From NCBI RefSeq assembly GCF_014218255.1, contig NZ_AP021872.1, forward strand, positions 372,001-436,000: a stretch of 64,000 bases of DNA, written 5' to 3'. Made by a program: the position numbers and the translations under genes. A model generated the notes under the pieces. It did not search any database and had not been told where the DNA came from. It worked only from the letters and a program-made list of their open reading frames with translations. Positions 46,610 through 56,344 of the stretch are shown here, piece after piece (within the stretch, counting starts at the first letter, position 1; the number at the start of each line of letters is the position of its first letter). This DNA is from Mycoavidus sp. B2-EB (GTDB lineage Bacteria > Pseudomonadota > Gammaproteobacteria > Burkholderiales > Burkholderiaceae).

Positions 46610-47467
46610 TTAGGACTTGAGGCCCCCGCTTACTCGCTCGATGTGCGCTAGATCGCGCTCTGAGCGTACCTTGCTAAAGCCATGCGCAATCAGTTGGGCG
46701 CGGGTTGCAGCGGCTTGATTATAGCCATGCTCTAGCCATAATGCGCCGCTGTCTAGTAGCCAAGCACTGGCTTGCGCAATAATGGTATGGAGAGCGCTCA
46801 GGCCATCGGCTTGATCAGTGAGGGCGTGGCGTGGCTCAAAGCGCAGGTCACCTTGGGTCAGGTGTGGGTCGTGAGCGGCGATATACGGTGGATTGCTGAC
46901 AATCAGATTAAAGCGTTTAGGGGTGGCCAGTGCGTGATACCAATCGCCTGCCGCAAAATTGAGAGGGCCGCCGGGCCGATCAGCTGGCAATAGATGGTGG
47001 GCATTCCATTTGGCAAGCGCTAGCGCTGCATGGGCTTGATCCGTTGCTGTAATCTGAGCGTCAGGCCGTTGATGCGCAATCGCAATCGCAATCGCGCCAC
47101 TCCCCGTACCTAAATCCAGCACTTGTGGCGCCTCGATGGATGCAATTGAGGCCAAGGCTAACTCGACCAGTAATTCTGTCTCCGGACGAGGAATCAAGAC
47201 TGCGGGTGTGATACGAAAGGTGAGCCCGAAGAATTCGCGTTGCTCAATAATCTGCGCCATAGGTTCGCCAGCGAGGCGGCGTTTTTCAAGTGCCTGAAAA
47301 GCGGCTATTTGGCTTGCTGGCAGTATTTCATCTGCCCGTGTGATTAATTCAGTGCGTTGCCAGCCGAGCACATGCGCCAACAGGATCCGAGCCTCCATCG
47401 CTGTAATTGGCGCTGCGCGCAGCAGTTGCGCCGCCGTAGCTGTCGTCGCCAGTTGGGCGGGGTTAAT
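46610..47467 (-). CDS. prmC: Peptide chain release factor N5-glutamine methyltransferase PrmC
   Basis: Methylates the Gln of the GGQ motif in release factors. It has [20 protein letters not shown] (SAM site), [17 protein letters not shown] (NPPY) and [11 protein letters not shown]. The first ATG (47398) would cut off the conserved N-terminal helix. In-frame codons upstream read [20 protein letters not shown] followed by TAM, fitting the family N-terminus, and no ATG, GTG or TTG exists there. An ATT at 47467, six bases after GGGAG and overlapping the prfA stop (ATTAA), is therefore proposed as the start, giving 285 residues. Translational coupling with prfA is expected. Confidence 0.85.
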   Translation of the reverse strand: MNPAQLATTATAAQLLRAAPITAMEARILLAHVLGWQRTELITRADEILPASQIAAFQALEKRRLAGEPMAQIIEQREFFGLTFRITPAVLIPRPETELLVELALASIASIEAPQVLDLGTGSGAIAIAIAHQRPDAQITATDQAHAALALAKWNAHHLLPADRPGGPLNFAAGDWYHALATPKRFNLIVSNPPYIAAHDPHLTQGDLRFEPRHALTDQADGLSALHTIIAQASAWLLDSGALWLEHGYNQAAATRAQLIAHGFSKVRSERDLAHIERVSGGLKS

Positions 47468-48545
47468 TGGTTTCTCCCAGTGCAGCGAGCAAATCAGCCT
47501 GATGCTCGCTCACCAACGTGTTAATTAAATCATCCAGATCCCCATCCATCAACGCCTCAAGTTTATAAAGCGTTAGGTTAATCCGGTGGTCGGTCATTCG
47601 ACCTTGTGGAAAATTATACGTGCGAATGCGTTCTGAGCGATCTCCGGAGCCGATCAAGCTCTTGCGGGTTGCGGCTTCTTTGGCTTGTTGCTCATGGTAG
47701 CGTTGGTCTTGAATGCGCGCGGCGAGTACTTTTAAAGCGCGCTCCTTATTTTTATGTTGGGACCGGTCATCTTGGCATTCAACCACAATACCGCTTGGCA
47801 AATGCGTGATACGCACGGCCGAATCGGTTTTATTAATATGCTGGCCACCTGCGCCCGAGGCACGGAAAGTATCAATGCGTAAGTCGGCGGGATTGATTTC
47901 AACGGCGCCTAATTCGTCTGCTTCTGGCATCACAGCCACGGTGCAAGCAGAGGTGTGGATCCTTCCCTGCGTTTCGGTTTCCGGTACGCGTTGCACACGA
48001 TGGCCGCCGGATTCAAATTTTAAACGTGAATAAGCGCCTTGGCCGATGATGCGAATAATCACTTCTTTATATCCCCCCAGTTCAGAGAGGTTTTCAGAAA
48101 TGACTTCGACTTGCCAGCGTTTACGTTCGGCATAGCGCAGATACATACGGAGCAGCGCACCCGCGAAAAGCGCGCTTTCATCGCCACCTGCTCCAGCTCG
48201 GAGTTCTAGAAAAATATTACGCTCGTCGTTGGGATCTTTTGGCAGCAGCATGGTTTGCAATTCTGCCTCAAGTTGCGCCATGCGTGCGCGAGCGCTGTGG
48301 AGCTCGTCTTCAGCAAAGGCGCGCAGGGTAGCGTCTGTGAGCATTTCTTGCGCGGTTTGCTCATCGGTTTTGGTGTCCGTCCATTGGCTGTAATGTTCAA
48401 CCAACGGCGCCAATTCGGCGTGCTCGCGTGTCAGCTTGCGGTATTGATCAAGGTTCGCCGTAACGTCCTCTTTACTGAGTAATTGATTTAATTCCTTGAG
48501 CCGCTGTGAGAGCTGATCAAGTTTGTGCTGCATGCTTTGTTTCAT
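47463..48545 (-). CDS. prfA: Peptide chain release factor 1
   Basis: A 360-residue class I release factor that ends translation at UAA/UAG. The universally conserved GGQ is in [17 protein letters not shown]. The anticodon-like region follows the RF1 pattern ([20 protein letters not shown], with P-E-T in place of PxT). ATG 48545 gives the standard length; TTG 48563 and ATG 48533 are alternatives. It precedes prmC, whose product modifies it. Confidence 0.93.
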   Translation of the reverse strand: MKQSMQHKLDQLSQRLKELNQLLSKEDVTANLDQYRKLTREHAELAPLVEHYSQWTDTKTDEQTAQEMLTDATLRAFAEDELHSARARMAQLEAELQTMLLPKDPNDERNIFLELRAGAGGDESALFAGALLRMYLRYAERKRWQVEVISENLSELGGYKEVIIRIIGQGAYSRLKFESGGHRVQRVPETETQGRIHTSACTVAVMPEADELGAVEINPADLRIDTFRASGAGGQHINKTDSAVRITHLPSGIVVECQDDRSQHKNKERALKVLAARIQDQRYHEQQAKEAATRKSLIGSGDRSERIRTYNFPQGRMTDHRINLTLYKLEALMDGDLDDLINTLVSEHQADLLAALGETN

Positions 48546-48615
48546 AAAATTAGCTAAGGGCAAGCAAGTTATTTTTATCGCTGCTTATATCTGCTTGCGC
48601 GTTTAAATAGAATGG

Positions 48616-50238
48616 TTAAAGAATTTCCGATGCATAGTCGGCTAGACGGGATCGTTCGCCACGGGCCAGCGTAACATGGCCACCGTGTTGCCAGCCTTTG
48701 AACCGATCTACGACATAAGTGATGCCAGAGCTGCCTTCCGTGAGATAAGGGGTATCAATTTGTGCGATATTGCCGAGGCAAACAATCTTGGTGCCGGGCC
48801 CGGCGCGCGTAATGAGGGTCTTCATCTGTTTAGGGGTTAGATTTTGCGCCTCGTCAATAATCAGATATTTGCTCACAAAAGTGCGCCCGCGCATAAAACT
48901 CATGCTTTTAAACTTAAGCCTGGAACGGATCAAATCTTGAGTTGCCGCTCGCCCCCATTCTCCTGCGCTGTTATCCGTTTTTTGCAAAACCTCAAGGTTA
49001 TCGTCAAAGGCTCCCATCCAGGGTTGCATTTTTTCTTCTTCAGTGCCAGGCAAGAAACCAATATCTTCTCCTACTGACACAGTAGCCCGGGTGACGATAA
49101 TTTCATTGTAACGTTTATCCTCTAGCACTTGCACTAAACCTGCCGCGAGCGCGATTAAGGTTTTACCTGTCCCGGCTTGACCCAGCAATGTCACAAAATC
49201 GACTTCTGGGTCCATCAGTAAATTTAACGCAAAGTTTTGCTCGCGGTTACGCGCGGTGATGCCCCACACATTATTTTTATAATGGCCATAGTCGCGCAAG
49301 GTTTGTAAAAGAGCGGTTTTGCCGTTAATTTCACGAACCTGGGCACGTAACGGAAGCTCACCGTTATCGGGCTCAAAATAGACAAATTGGTTAATTAAGA
49401 AGGATGCGCATTGTGGGCCGGTGATTCTGTAAAGCGTAGTGCCGGTCTTCGTATCTTGCCAGCTTTCCATATTTTGACTATGGGTACTCCAGAAATCAGG
49501 CGTTAACGCCTGCATGCCAGAGTACAGCAAGTCTTTGTCTTCGAGAACCTGATCATTGAAATAATCTTCAGCAGGTAACCCAAGTGCATGAGCTTTAATG
49601 CGCATATTGATATCTTTCGATACCAAGATGACTTGTTGTTCAGGGTGTTTGCTTTGCAGCGCATGGACTACGCTGAGAATTTGATTATCGGCCTTGCCCT
49701 GTGGCAAGCCATCGATGGGGGCAAACGGTTGGAGCTGTGTTTGAAAGAAAAGATGGCCGGTCGCTTCACGATGCCCAAGGCGCGACAAGGAGATGCCGGT
49801 GGTCAGCAACTCACTCGCATTGGCTACCAGTGCATCCAGTGTGCGGCTAACTTGGCGCGCATTGCGCGCGACTTCTGACATGCCCTTCTTATGGTTATCA
49901 AGCTCTTCGAGCGTCATCATGGGCAGATAAACGTCATGTTCCTCGAAGCGAAAGAGGCTTGATGGATCGTGCATTAAGACATTGGTATCTAGCACAAAAA
50001 GTTTACGCACCGAAGCAACTAAAGCAGGTGGTTGAGCTGGCTGATGGCGTGTGCGGTGGGTGGGTGGCCTGGCGGGAACAGGCGTTGGCGCGCTATTTGC
50101 CGGCAGCGGGACAGAGCCAGACTGGGGCGAGGGCGTCTCTTTTTCTTTTCTTCCACGCTTTACAGGGCGAGCCTTAGCTTGATAATCATCAAGCGGTAAT
50201 TGGCTACCCAGTTTGTTCGGCATCGTTGGCAAAGGCAT
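48616..50238 (-). CDS. PIN-PhoH fusion ATPase/ribonuclease (PhoH2/YlaK-like)
   Basis: A 540-residue protein. A basic/Pro-rich N-terminal linker of ~75 residues is followed by a PIN domain with FVLDTNVLMHDPSSLF and LEELDNHKKG acidic residues, then the PhoH ATPase with Walker A LLGQAGTGKTLIALAAGL and Walker B YLIIDEAQNLTPKQM. The fusion architecture is that of PhoH2 proteins, which couple RNA unwinding to cleavage. ATG 50238 follows AAGGAAG. Confidence 0.9.
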   Translation of the reverse strand: MPLPTMPNKLGSQLPLDDYQAKARPVKRGRKEKETPSPQSGSVPLPANSAPTPVPARPPTHRTRHQPAQPPALVASVRKLFVLDTNVLMHDPSSLFRFEEHDVYLPMMTLEELDNHKKGMSEVARNARQVSRTLDALVANASELLTTGISLSRLGHREATGHLFFQTQLQPFAPIDGLPQGKADNQILSVVHALQSKHPEQQVILVSKDINMRIKAHALGLPAEDYFNDQVLEDKDLLYSGMQALTPDFWSTHSQNMESWQDTKTGTTLYRITGPQCASFLINQFVYFEPDNGELPLRAQVREINGKTALLQTLRDYGHYKNNVWGITARNREQNFALNLLMDPEVDFVTLLGQAGTGKTLIALAAGLVQVLEDKRYNEIIVTRATVSVGEDIGFLPGTEEEKMQPWMGAFDDNLEVLQKTDNSAGEWGRAATQDLIRSRLKFKSMSFMRGRTFVSKYLIIDEAQNLTPKQMKTLITRAGPGTKIVCLGNIAQIDTPYLTEGSSGITYVVDRFKGWQHGGHVTLARGERSRLADYASEIL

Positions 50239-50268
50239 GGTCTTCCTTGATATTTAGATACGTAAATT

Positions 50269-50760
50269 TTACGCTTTTGCTAGCGTGTGTACAGCATCTA
50301 ACACCTCTGTAACGTGCCCGGGTACTTTGACGCCACGCCATATTTGGCGTAAGACACCTTGTGCATCCAGCAAAAAGGTTGAGCGCTCGATGCCACGCAC
50401 CTCCTTGCCATACATGTTTTTAAGTTTAATCACCTCAAACAGAGCACAGAGTTTTTCTTGCGGATCTGAAATCAGGCTAAATGGCAAATTGTGTTGTGCC
50501 TGGAAACTCTGATGAGATTTTAAGCTATCACGAGAAATGCCGATAATCTCCGTGTTGGCTTGCTTAAATTGCGCATACGCATCACGAAAATCTTGGCTCT
50601 CAGTGGTGCAGCCTGGGGTGTTGTCTTTAGGGTAAAAATACAGCACTACATTTTTGCCGCGTAAGCGGCTGAGCGAGATTTCTTCCTCACCCCCGGTCAA
50701 AGTAGCGCTGCTAGCGGCTGCGCTGAATTCTGGCACGGCTTGGTTAAGAGCGATGGACAT
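50269..50760 (-). CDS. bcp: Thiol peroxidase Bcp (peroxiredoxin Q)
   Basis: A 163-residue atypical 2-Cys/1-Cys peroxiredoxin reducing peroxides. The peroxidatic Cys lies in YPKDNTPGCTTESQDFR. No second Cys five residues later, so the 1-Cys-like variant is probable. ATG 50760 lies seven bases after GGAG; the GTG three bases earlier is rejected. It follows arnD by 44 bases on the same strand and may be read from the same transcript. Confidence 0.92.
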   Translation of the reverse strand: MSIALNQAVPEFSAAASSATLTGGEEEISLSRLRGKNVVLYFYPKDNTPGCTTESQDFRDAYAQFKQANTEIIGISRDSLKSHQSFQAQHNLPFSLISDPQEKLCALFEVIKLKNMYGKEVRGIERSTFLLDAQGVLRQIWRGVKVPGHVTEVLDAVHTLAKA

Positions 50761-50804
50761 CACAATTCTCCATTTTTTCGATTACGTTAAGACAACGACT
50801 TGGG

Positions 50805-51710
50805 CTAGGGCTGTATGATCAGTTCACCCGCGCGTCCAGGGATTTCGCCCCAGCTTATAGGATATAAAGGTAAATCATCAAGCTTAAGCGTTGCATAATA
50901 ATCGGCTAACGCGACTAATGCATGGCCTTGTGCGCGCCAGCCAGCGAGAAGCTTGGCAAAGAAAGGCGCAAGCTTTTGTCCTTCTAGTTCTGCATGTAAG
51001 GTGAAGACGTGCGCGCTATCGTGATTGGCCTGATCGGGCTCGGTGAGCGCTAGCAATTGGCGCACCACTTCAGTCGCATCGGCACCCTTTACGCCTAATT
51101 TTTCATCGAAAGTGGGCAAGGTTGTTGGGAGTTGGACCTGGGCTAGCGGCTGGCCGCCAAGCGTTGGCCGGTATGGGCCATGGCCGCGGCCATCAGACGC
51201 ATAGGCCATCTGCCAAGCGTCAAGTTGCGCAAAAGCGTAGTCATTCATTTGCCAGCCCGCCGCACCGTGTGTCGTCGGCACTGCACCAAAAATTTCAATA
51301 AAACGCGTATAGCTTTTTTGCATCTGGGCGAGGGTCCAGTCACGTCCGCGCTGGCGTACATTATCTTGCCAGCGGACATGATCCCACGTATGAATGCCAC
51401 ATTCAAAACCCGCATCGCGCACGGCGCGCATTTCAGCCGCGGCTTGGCGGCCAATATCGGGTCCGGGCAACAACACGCCATATAGCAGGGTTTTCAAGCC
51501 ATAGTGTTCAAGCACTGAAGTGCGCGCGACTTTTTTTAAAAAGCCAGGGCGGAGTGCGCGACGCAAAGCCCAACCAGTATGGTCTGGGCCTAAGCTAAAT
51601 AAGAAGGTCGCGCGCGCTTTGGCGCTTTCTAATAAACGAACCAGCGCTGGCACGCCTTCCCGCGTGCCGCGCAACGTATCGACATCGATTTTAAGAGCGA
51701 TCTGAGCCAC
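50805..51710 (-). CDS. arnD: 4-deoxy-4-formamido-L-arabinose-phosphoundecaprenol deformylase ArnD
   Basis: A 301-residue polysaccharide-deacetylase fold enzyme that removes the formyl group from undecaprenyl-phosphate-L-Ara4FN. Metal-binding residues are seen in LKIDVDTLRG (Asp) and CGIHTWDHVRWQ (HxxxH). GTG start at 51710, 14 bases after the decarboxylase gene. It acts at the inner membrane before ArnT uses the lipid-linked sugar. Confidence 0.9.
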   Translation of the reverse strand: MAQIALKIDVDTLRGTREGVPALVRLLESAKARATFLFSLGPDHTGWALRRALRPGFLKKVARTSVLEHYGLKTLLYGVLLPGPDIGRQAAAEMRAVRDAGFECGIHTWDHVRWQDNVRQRGRDWTLAQMQKSYTRFIEIFGAVPTTHGAAGWQMNDYAFAQLDAWQMAYASDGRGHGPYRPTLGGQPLAQVQLPTTLPTFDEKLGVKGADATEVVRQLLALTEPDQANHDSAHVFTLHAELEGQKLAPFFAKLLAGWRAQGHALVALADYYATLKLDDLPLYPISWGEIPGRAGELIIQP

Positions 51711-51724
51711 GCGTGAATGGCCGG

Positions 51725-52768
51725 CTAAGCGATTAGAGTGTGTGCTGCGGCAACCTGGCTGCGATAGGCATCAAAAACTTTGCGTAGCGCTTGCTCCATG
51801 TCAATGGTTGGCTTCCAGTTGAGCTCAGCGCTTATATTATCAATGCTTGGCACGCGATTTTGTATATCTTGATAGCCTGCGCCATAGTATGCGCCTGACG
51901 AAGTCTTAACCAGTTTGACTTGTTGTGCGTTGGTGGCGTATTCGGGGAACTCAGCGGCGAGTTTGAGCATCATCTGAGCTAGCTCTTGCACGGAGAAATT
52001 GTTGCTTGGATTACCAATGTTATAGATTTTGCCAAGCGCCACATCGGCTGGGTTTTCGATGATGCGCATGAGGGCGCTAATCCCATCGTCAATATCGGTA
52101 AAAGCGCGCTTTTGTAGGCCGCCATCCACTAGGCTGATATTTTCTCCACGCACGATATGGCCGAGGAACTGAGTCACAACCCGCGAGCTGCCTTCTTTTT
52201 GCGTATGGATTGAATCGAGTCCAGGGCCCATCCAGTTAAAAGGCCGAAACAAAGTAAAGCGTAGCCCTTCTTGCATGCCATAAGCCCAAATCACGCGGTC
52301 CATTAATTGCTTGGAGCAGGCGTAGATCCAGCGGGGTTTATTAATCGGGCCATAAACCAGGGATGAGCTTTGCGGATCGAATGCGTCATCTTCGCACATG
52401 CCATAAACTTCAGAGGTTGACGGGAAAACCAGATGTTTGCCGTACTTAACCGCTGAGCGAACGATGGGTAAATTAGCCTCAAAGTCGAGCTCAAACACTC
52501 GCAGTGGCTGTTTCACATAGGTGGCAGGAGTCGCAATTGCAACCAGTGGCAGAATGACATCGCACTTGCGGATATGATACTCAACCCATTCTTTATTGAT
52601 GGTGATATCGCCCTCGGAAAAATGCATTCTTTCATGCTGAACCAGATCCCCCAAGCGATCGGTCTGCATATCCATGCCAAAGACTTCCCAATCGGTTGTG
52701 TTGAGAATACGCTTAGATAAATGATGGCCAATAAAGCCATTAACACCCAAAATGAGAACTTTTTTCAT
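51725..52768 (-). CDS. UDP-glucuronate decarboxylase (ArnA C-terminal activity as separate protein)
   Basis: A 347-residue extended SDR that oxidises and decarboxylates UDP-glucuronate to the 4-keto-pentose. It has VLILGVNGFIGHHLSKRIL (NAD loop), FPSTSEVYGMCEDDAF, the catalytic YACSK and KRAFTDIDDGISALM, the Arg-containing segment specific for the ArnA decarboxylase. In enterobacteria this domain is fused to the formyltransferase; here the two are separate adjacent genes. Confidence 0.9.
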   Translation of the reverse strand: MKKVLILGVNGFIGHHLSKRILNTTDWEVFGMDMQTDRLGDLVQHERMHFSEGDITINKEWVEYHIRKCDVILPLVAIATPATYVKQPLRVFELDFEANLPIVRSAVKYGKHLVFPSTSEVYGMCEDDAFDPQSSSLVYGPINKPRWIYACSKQLMDRVIWAYGMQEGLRFTLFRPFNWMGPGLDSIHTQKEGSSRVVTQFLGHIVRGENISLVDGGLQKRAFTDIDDGISALMRIIENPADVALGKIYNIGNPSNNFSVQELAQMMLKLAAEFPEYATNAQQVKLVKTSSGAYYGAGYQDIQNRVPSIDNISAELNWKPTIDMEQALRKVFDAYRSQVAAAHTLIA

Positions 52769-52815
52769 GAGATCGAAAGCAAGAAATAAGGCGCAGCATT
52801 TGAAGAGAGCCTGGG

Positions 52816-53730
52816 CTAAGTATTGGTCAGTTCCGCAAACTCAGCGAGGCTAATTAGGCATCCTTCGTGCTGCAATTCGTGAATAGCAATAGCGCGGCCA
52901 TCGCCGCATATGCCCAATAGCGTATTATCCACTATCTGCAAGCCTGGCGGCAAATTTGCGCAGATTAACGGCTCGGTTGGGGCCAGTCGGGCGCGTGCAA
53001 TCACTAGGCGTTTACCCTTTATTTCAGTAAAAGCGCCAGGGTACGGCGGGGTGACAGCGCGGATCAAGTTATAGACAGCTAGAGCGGGCTGGCGCCAGTT
53101 GATACACCCATCTTCCGGTTTACGGCCGCCAAAATAACTGCCATTGGCGAGTATATTCGGCAGCCGTGGAGCTGTCCCCGCCAGTAACGCAGGCAAACTA
53201 TTCCAGAGAGTTTGCTCGGCGGCAACGGTGACCTTATCAAAGACTTGGGTTGCCGTGTCATCCGGTAAAATTGGCACAGCTGTTTGCGCAACGATAGCAC
53301 CCGCATCCGGTTTGGCTGTCATTTCATGGAGCGTTGCGCCGGTTTCCGTTTCACCCTGCAAGATCGCCCAGTTCACCGGTACGCGCCCCCGATATTTTGG
53401 TAAAAGCGAACCATGCATATTAAATGCCCCATGTCGCGCCAAAGCAAGCAATTCAGGGCTGAGCATATGCCGATAATAAAAAGAAAAAATAAAATCAGGG
53501 TTGGCGGCGCGTACGGCGGTGTTGAGCTCGCTAGGGTTTGCCTCGGTGGGCATTAAAGTGGGCAGCCGATGCTCGGCGGCAAGCGCAGCAACACTGTCAA
53601 ACCAGATATTTTCTGCCGGATTATCGTGGTGCGTGACAACCAAGGCGACTTCAACGCCGCGCGCCAGTAAGACTTGCAAGCAACGCACCCCAACTTGATG
53701 ATAGGCAAAGACAACCGCGCGGAGAGTCAT
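52816..53730 (-). CDS. UDP-4-amino-4-deoxy-L-arabinose formyltransferase (ArnA N-terminal activity)
   Basis: A 304-residue formyl-H4F-dependent transferase that formylates UDP-L-Ara4N. The catalytic Asn-His-Asp set is visible in FNMHGSLLPKYRGRVPVNW and TAKPDAGAIVAQ. A C-terminal FMT-like domain follows. The ATG overlaps the ArnC stop as ATGA. Together with the separate decarboxylase it replaces bifunctional ArnA. Confidence 0.9.
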   Translation of the reverse strand: MTLRAVVFAYHQVGVRCLQVLLARGVEVALVVTHHDNPAENIWFDSVAALAAEHRLPTLMPTEANPSELNTAVRAANPDFIFSFYYRHMLSPELLALARHGAFNMHGSLLPKYRGRVPVNWAILQGETETGATLHEMTAKPDAGAIVAQTAVPILPDDTATQVFDKVTVAAEQTLWNSLPALLAGTAPRLPNILANGSYFGGRKPEDGCINWRQPALAVYNLIRAVTPPYPGAFTEIKGKRLVIARARLAPTEPLICANLPPGLQIVDNTLLGICGDGRAIAIHELQHEGCLISLAEFAELTNT

Positions 53731-54692
53731 AATGGGCGAGAGGTTGAGTCTGGGCTAGCGTTAGTTTCAAGCACGGTTTGGATTAAATAACGTGGCCGCG
53801 CGCGTACTTGCTGATAGATGCGGCCGATATATTCGCCCAGCAGACCTAGTGCAAGGATAATGACCCCAAATAAGAAAAACGTAATTGCAAATAACGTGAA
53901 GACCCCTTGTACTTCAGCGCCAATGATAAAGCGGCGCACGATGAGCAAGATAAAGAGCCCGGCGGAGCCCAATGACAGTAAGAGGCCAATAAAGGATAAC
54001 CATTGCAACGGCGCTACCGAGAAACCTGTGACTAAATCAAAATTAAGCCGCATCAGGCTATAAAATGAATATTTTGAGGTACCGGCAAAGCGCTCTTCAT
54101 GAGCGACTTCGATCTCTACTGGACGCTGGGCGAAAGTGTAAGCAAGCGCTGGGATAAACGTATTCAGCTCGCCGCAGCGATTGATCGTATCGATAATGTG
54201 GCGGCTATAGGCGCGCATCATGCAGCCTTGATCGGTCATGCGGATATGCGTAATACGCTCGCGCAGTTGGTTCATTGCGCGTGAGGCTTTACGACGCCAC
54301 AGACTGTCTTGTCGTTGGCGGCGGATGGTGCCAACGTAATCGTGACCTTCGTGCATTTTTTGCACAAGTTTGCCAATTTCTTCGGGTGGATTTTGCAAGT
54401 CGGCGTCAAGCGTCACAATAATTTCGCCGCGCGCGGCCTCAAAGCCGGCAAGAATCGCCATATGTTGGCCATAGTTGCCGTTGAGTAAAATCACCCGAGT
54501 GTGCTCAGGCCGCGCACGAAATTGATCCGCCAGCAAGGTTGCCGATTGATCTTGGCTACCATCGTTTACAAAAATCACTTCATAGGGCAGTGCGAGCGCA
54601 TCTAGCGCTGTGTATAAACGAGCAAATAATGCATTAAGTCCTGCTTCTTCGTTATAAACGGGAATTACAACGGATAATTCAGGTGTTTTCAT
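53727..54692 (-). CDS. arnC: Undecaprenyl-phosphate 4-deoxy-4-formamido-L-arabinose transferase ArnC
   Basis: A 321-residue GT2 enzyme moving L-Ara4FN onto undecaprenyl phosphate. LSVVIPVYNEEAGLNALF (start of the GT2 domain), VTLDADLQNPPEEI (metal-binding DxD) and two C-terminal membrane helices near 230 and 265 are seen. ATG 54692 is preferred because it gives the family N-terminus; an ATG at 54731 lies inside arnB. Four bases separate it from the arnB stop. Confidence 0.9.
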   Translation of the reverse strand: MKTPELSVVIPVYNEEAGLNALFARLYTALDALALPYEVIFVNDGSQDQSATLLADQFRARPEHTRVILLNGNYGQHMAILAGFEAARGEIIVTLDADLQNPPEEIGKLVQKMHEGHDYVGTIRRQRQDSLWRRKASRAMNQLRERITHIRMTDQGCMMRAYSRHIIDTINRCGELNTFIPALAYTFAQRPVEIEVAHEERFAGTSKYSFYSLMRLNFDLVTGFSVAPLQWLSFIGLLLSLGSAGLFILLIVRRFIIGAEVQGVFTLFAITFFLFGVIILALGLLGEYIGRIYQQVRARPRYLIQTVLETNASPDSTSRPL

Positions 54693-54696
54693 TTTT

Positions 54697-55845
54697 TTAA
54701 TGAGTGAGTGAGGAGTGTTCGCAAATTTCATTCACGGCAGTCACGACTCGTTTAACGTCAGCTAGCCGCATAGCTGGAAACAACGGTAAGGTCAAAATGC
54801 TAGCGCCGATACGTTCGGCATGCGGAAATTTATTCAGAGTGAAACCGCGTTCTCGATACAATTTGAAAAGATGAATGGCTGGATAGTGTGCGCCACTGCC
54901 AATACCTCGCGCATGCAGCTCAGCCATAAAACCAGCCCGGTCAAGTTTAAGCGTTGGCAGCGGCAGCACAATCTGAAACATATGCCAATTGGTATGCTCA
55001 AAATCATCGGGTGGCAACTCTACGCCAAGCGCCACCGCTGCGCTGTTAGCAAAACATTCAAAATAATGCCGAGCCAGTTCTCGCCGCTGCTCGTTAAAAC
55101 GCGCCAAATGCGGCATTTGGCCAAGGCCGACACGGGCGGCAACATCGCTCAGATTGAATTTGCCCCCTAATACATCGACTTCCATGCCATCAAAGCCGCT
55201 GCGGGTTACGCCTTGTAAACGGTATTTCTGTGCTAAACAGGCTTCAGCCTCATCATTTAACACTAAGGCGCCGCCCTCTATCGACGTAAGGTTTTTATTC
55301 GCATGAAAACTAAAAGAGACTAAATCGCCTATGGCGCCAATGCGTTGGCCGCGCCAGCTTGAGCCGAGCGCTTGGGCGGCATCTTCAATCACCCGCAGCC
55401 CATGTTGGCGTGCAATCGCGTAGAGGCGATCCATATCGACTGGCAGCCCAGCAAGATAGACGGGCATCAACGCTTTAGTGCGGGGCGCAATCGCCTGCTC
55501 TAGTAGATTCAGATCAAGATTGCGTGTGCGAGGATCAATATCCACAAAAACCGGTGTTGCGCCTACTTCGAGAATCGTATTACTGGTTGCAACCCAGGAG
55601 AGGGGAGATGTGATGACCTCGTCGCCTGGGCCAACGCCAGCGATGCGCAAACCGATTTCAAGGGTGGCGGTGCCCGAACTAAAAGTACGGACCGGACGGC
55701 CGCCGACATATTCGGATAAAGCTGCCTCAAAGGCGAGATTTTGGGCGCCCGTTGTAATCCAGCCACTACGCAAAACATCGGCGACACCGGCGATGGTTTC
55801 CTCATTAATCGTCGGGCGGGTAAAGGGCAGAAACTCTTGATCCAT
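54697..55845 (-). CDS. arnB: UDP-4-amino-4-deoxy-L-arabinose aminotransferase ArnB
   Basis: A 382-residue DegT/DnrJ/EryC1 PLP aminotransferase converting the UDP-4-keto-pentose to UDP-L-Ara4N with glutamate. It has VIEDAAQALGSSWRG (the Asp contacting PLP) and SFHANKNLTSIEGGALV (Schiff-base Lys). ATG 55845 follows AAGGA; the TTG at 55860 is rejected. Confidence 0.92.
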   Translation of the reverse strand: MDQEFLPFTRPTINEETIAGVADVLRSGWITTGAQNLAFEAALSEYVGGRPVRTFSSGTATLEIGLRIAGVGPGDEVITSPLSWVATSNTILEVGATPVFVDIDPRTRNLDLNLLEQAIAPRTKALMPVYLAGLPVDMDRLYAIARQHGLRVIEDAAQALGSSWRGQRIGAIGDLVSFSFHANKNLTSIEGGALVLNDEAEACLAQKYRLQGVTRSGFDGMEVDVLGGKFNLSDVAARVGLGQMPHLARFNEQRRELARHYFECFANSAAVALGVELPPDDFEHTNWHMFQIVLPLPTLKLDRAGFMAELHARGIGSGAHYPAIHLFKLYRERGFTLNKFPHAERIGASILTLPLFPAMRLADVKRVVTAVNEICEHSSLTH

Positions 55846-55908
55846 CAAGAAATCCTTCAAATTAAATAAGGGCGGCTAGCCAGCGACGAGTGTCACGTAC
55901 GATACGGA

Positions 55909-56280
55909 TTAACCCCGAGCTAACACGTAAACGCCAAGTAAAATGATGGCGGTGCCTATTAAGCGTTGTAGCGTAAGCGTTTCGCCAAAAAAATAAGCGG
56001 CGAGTAGCGCGTTTAATACGTAACCCAGCGATAACATTGGGTAAGCGATGGACACATCCACTCGTGATAAGCCAATGATCCAAACGACCAAGCTGAAAGC
56101 ATAACAGATGAGGCCGCCGATAATCGGCCACTGCGCTATCAACTGTAGCCCAATAGGCACAATATTTGCGCGGCTGAATTCAAATGGGCTGACTGCGTTG
56201 ACGCCTGCTTTGAGGAGGAGTTGGGCGCTGGTGTTGAGGAGGACGCCGCTTAAGATGCAGGAGAGAGCAGTCGGGTTCAT
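55909..56280 (-). CDS. Small EamA/SMR-type transporter (ArnE/ArnF-like)
   Basis: A 123-residue four-helix membrane protein of the drug/metabolite transporter type, half-size like ArnE, ArnF and SMR proteins. It has NTSAQLLLKAGVNAV and VDVSIAYPMLSLGYVLNALL. First gene of the arnB-arnC-formyltransferase-decarboxylase-arnD run, so it probably flips undecaprenyl-phosphate-L-Ara4N. Only one subunit is present where enterobacteria have two, so a homodimer is likely. Confidence 0.8.
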   Translation of the reverse strand: MNPTALSCILSGVLLNTSAQLLLKAGVNAVSPFEFSRANIVPIGLQLIAQWPIIGGLICYAFSLVVWIIGLSRVDVSIAYPMLSLGYVLNALLAAYFFGETLTLQRLIGTAIILLGVYVLARG

Positions 56281-56289
56281 GCGGATGAG

Positions 56290-56322
56290 GAAAAGGATTA
56301 AATTTGAATTCTAATCCTTTTC
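56290..56322 (-). terminator. Hairpin between the lipoprotein pair and the arn operon
   Basis: An 11-bp perfect stem (GAAAAGGATTA at 56290-56300 with TAATCCTTTTC at 56312-56322), ending ten bases before the ATG of the ArnE-like gene. On the minus strand it lies just after the lipoprotein stop and ends in CCTTTTCC. Likely a terminator; its closeness to the start codon could also affect translation. Confidence 0.55.
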
Positions 56323-56344
56323 TGGGGTGATGCTAGGCAGGGTT

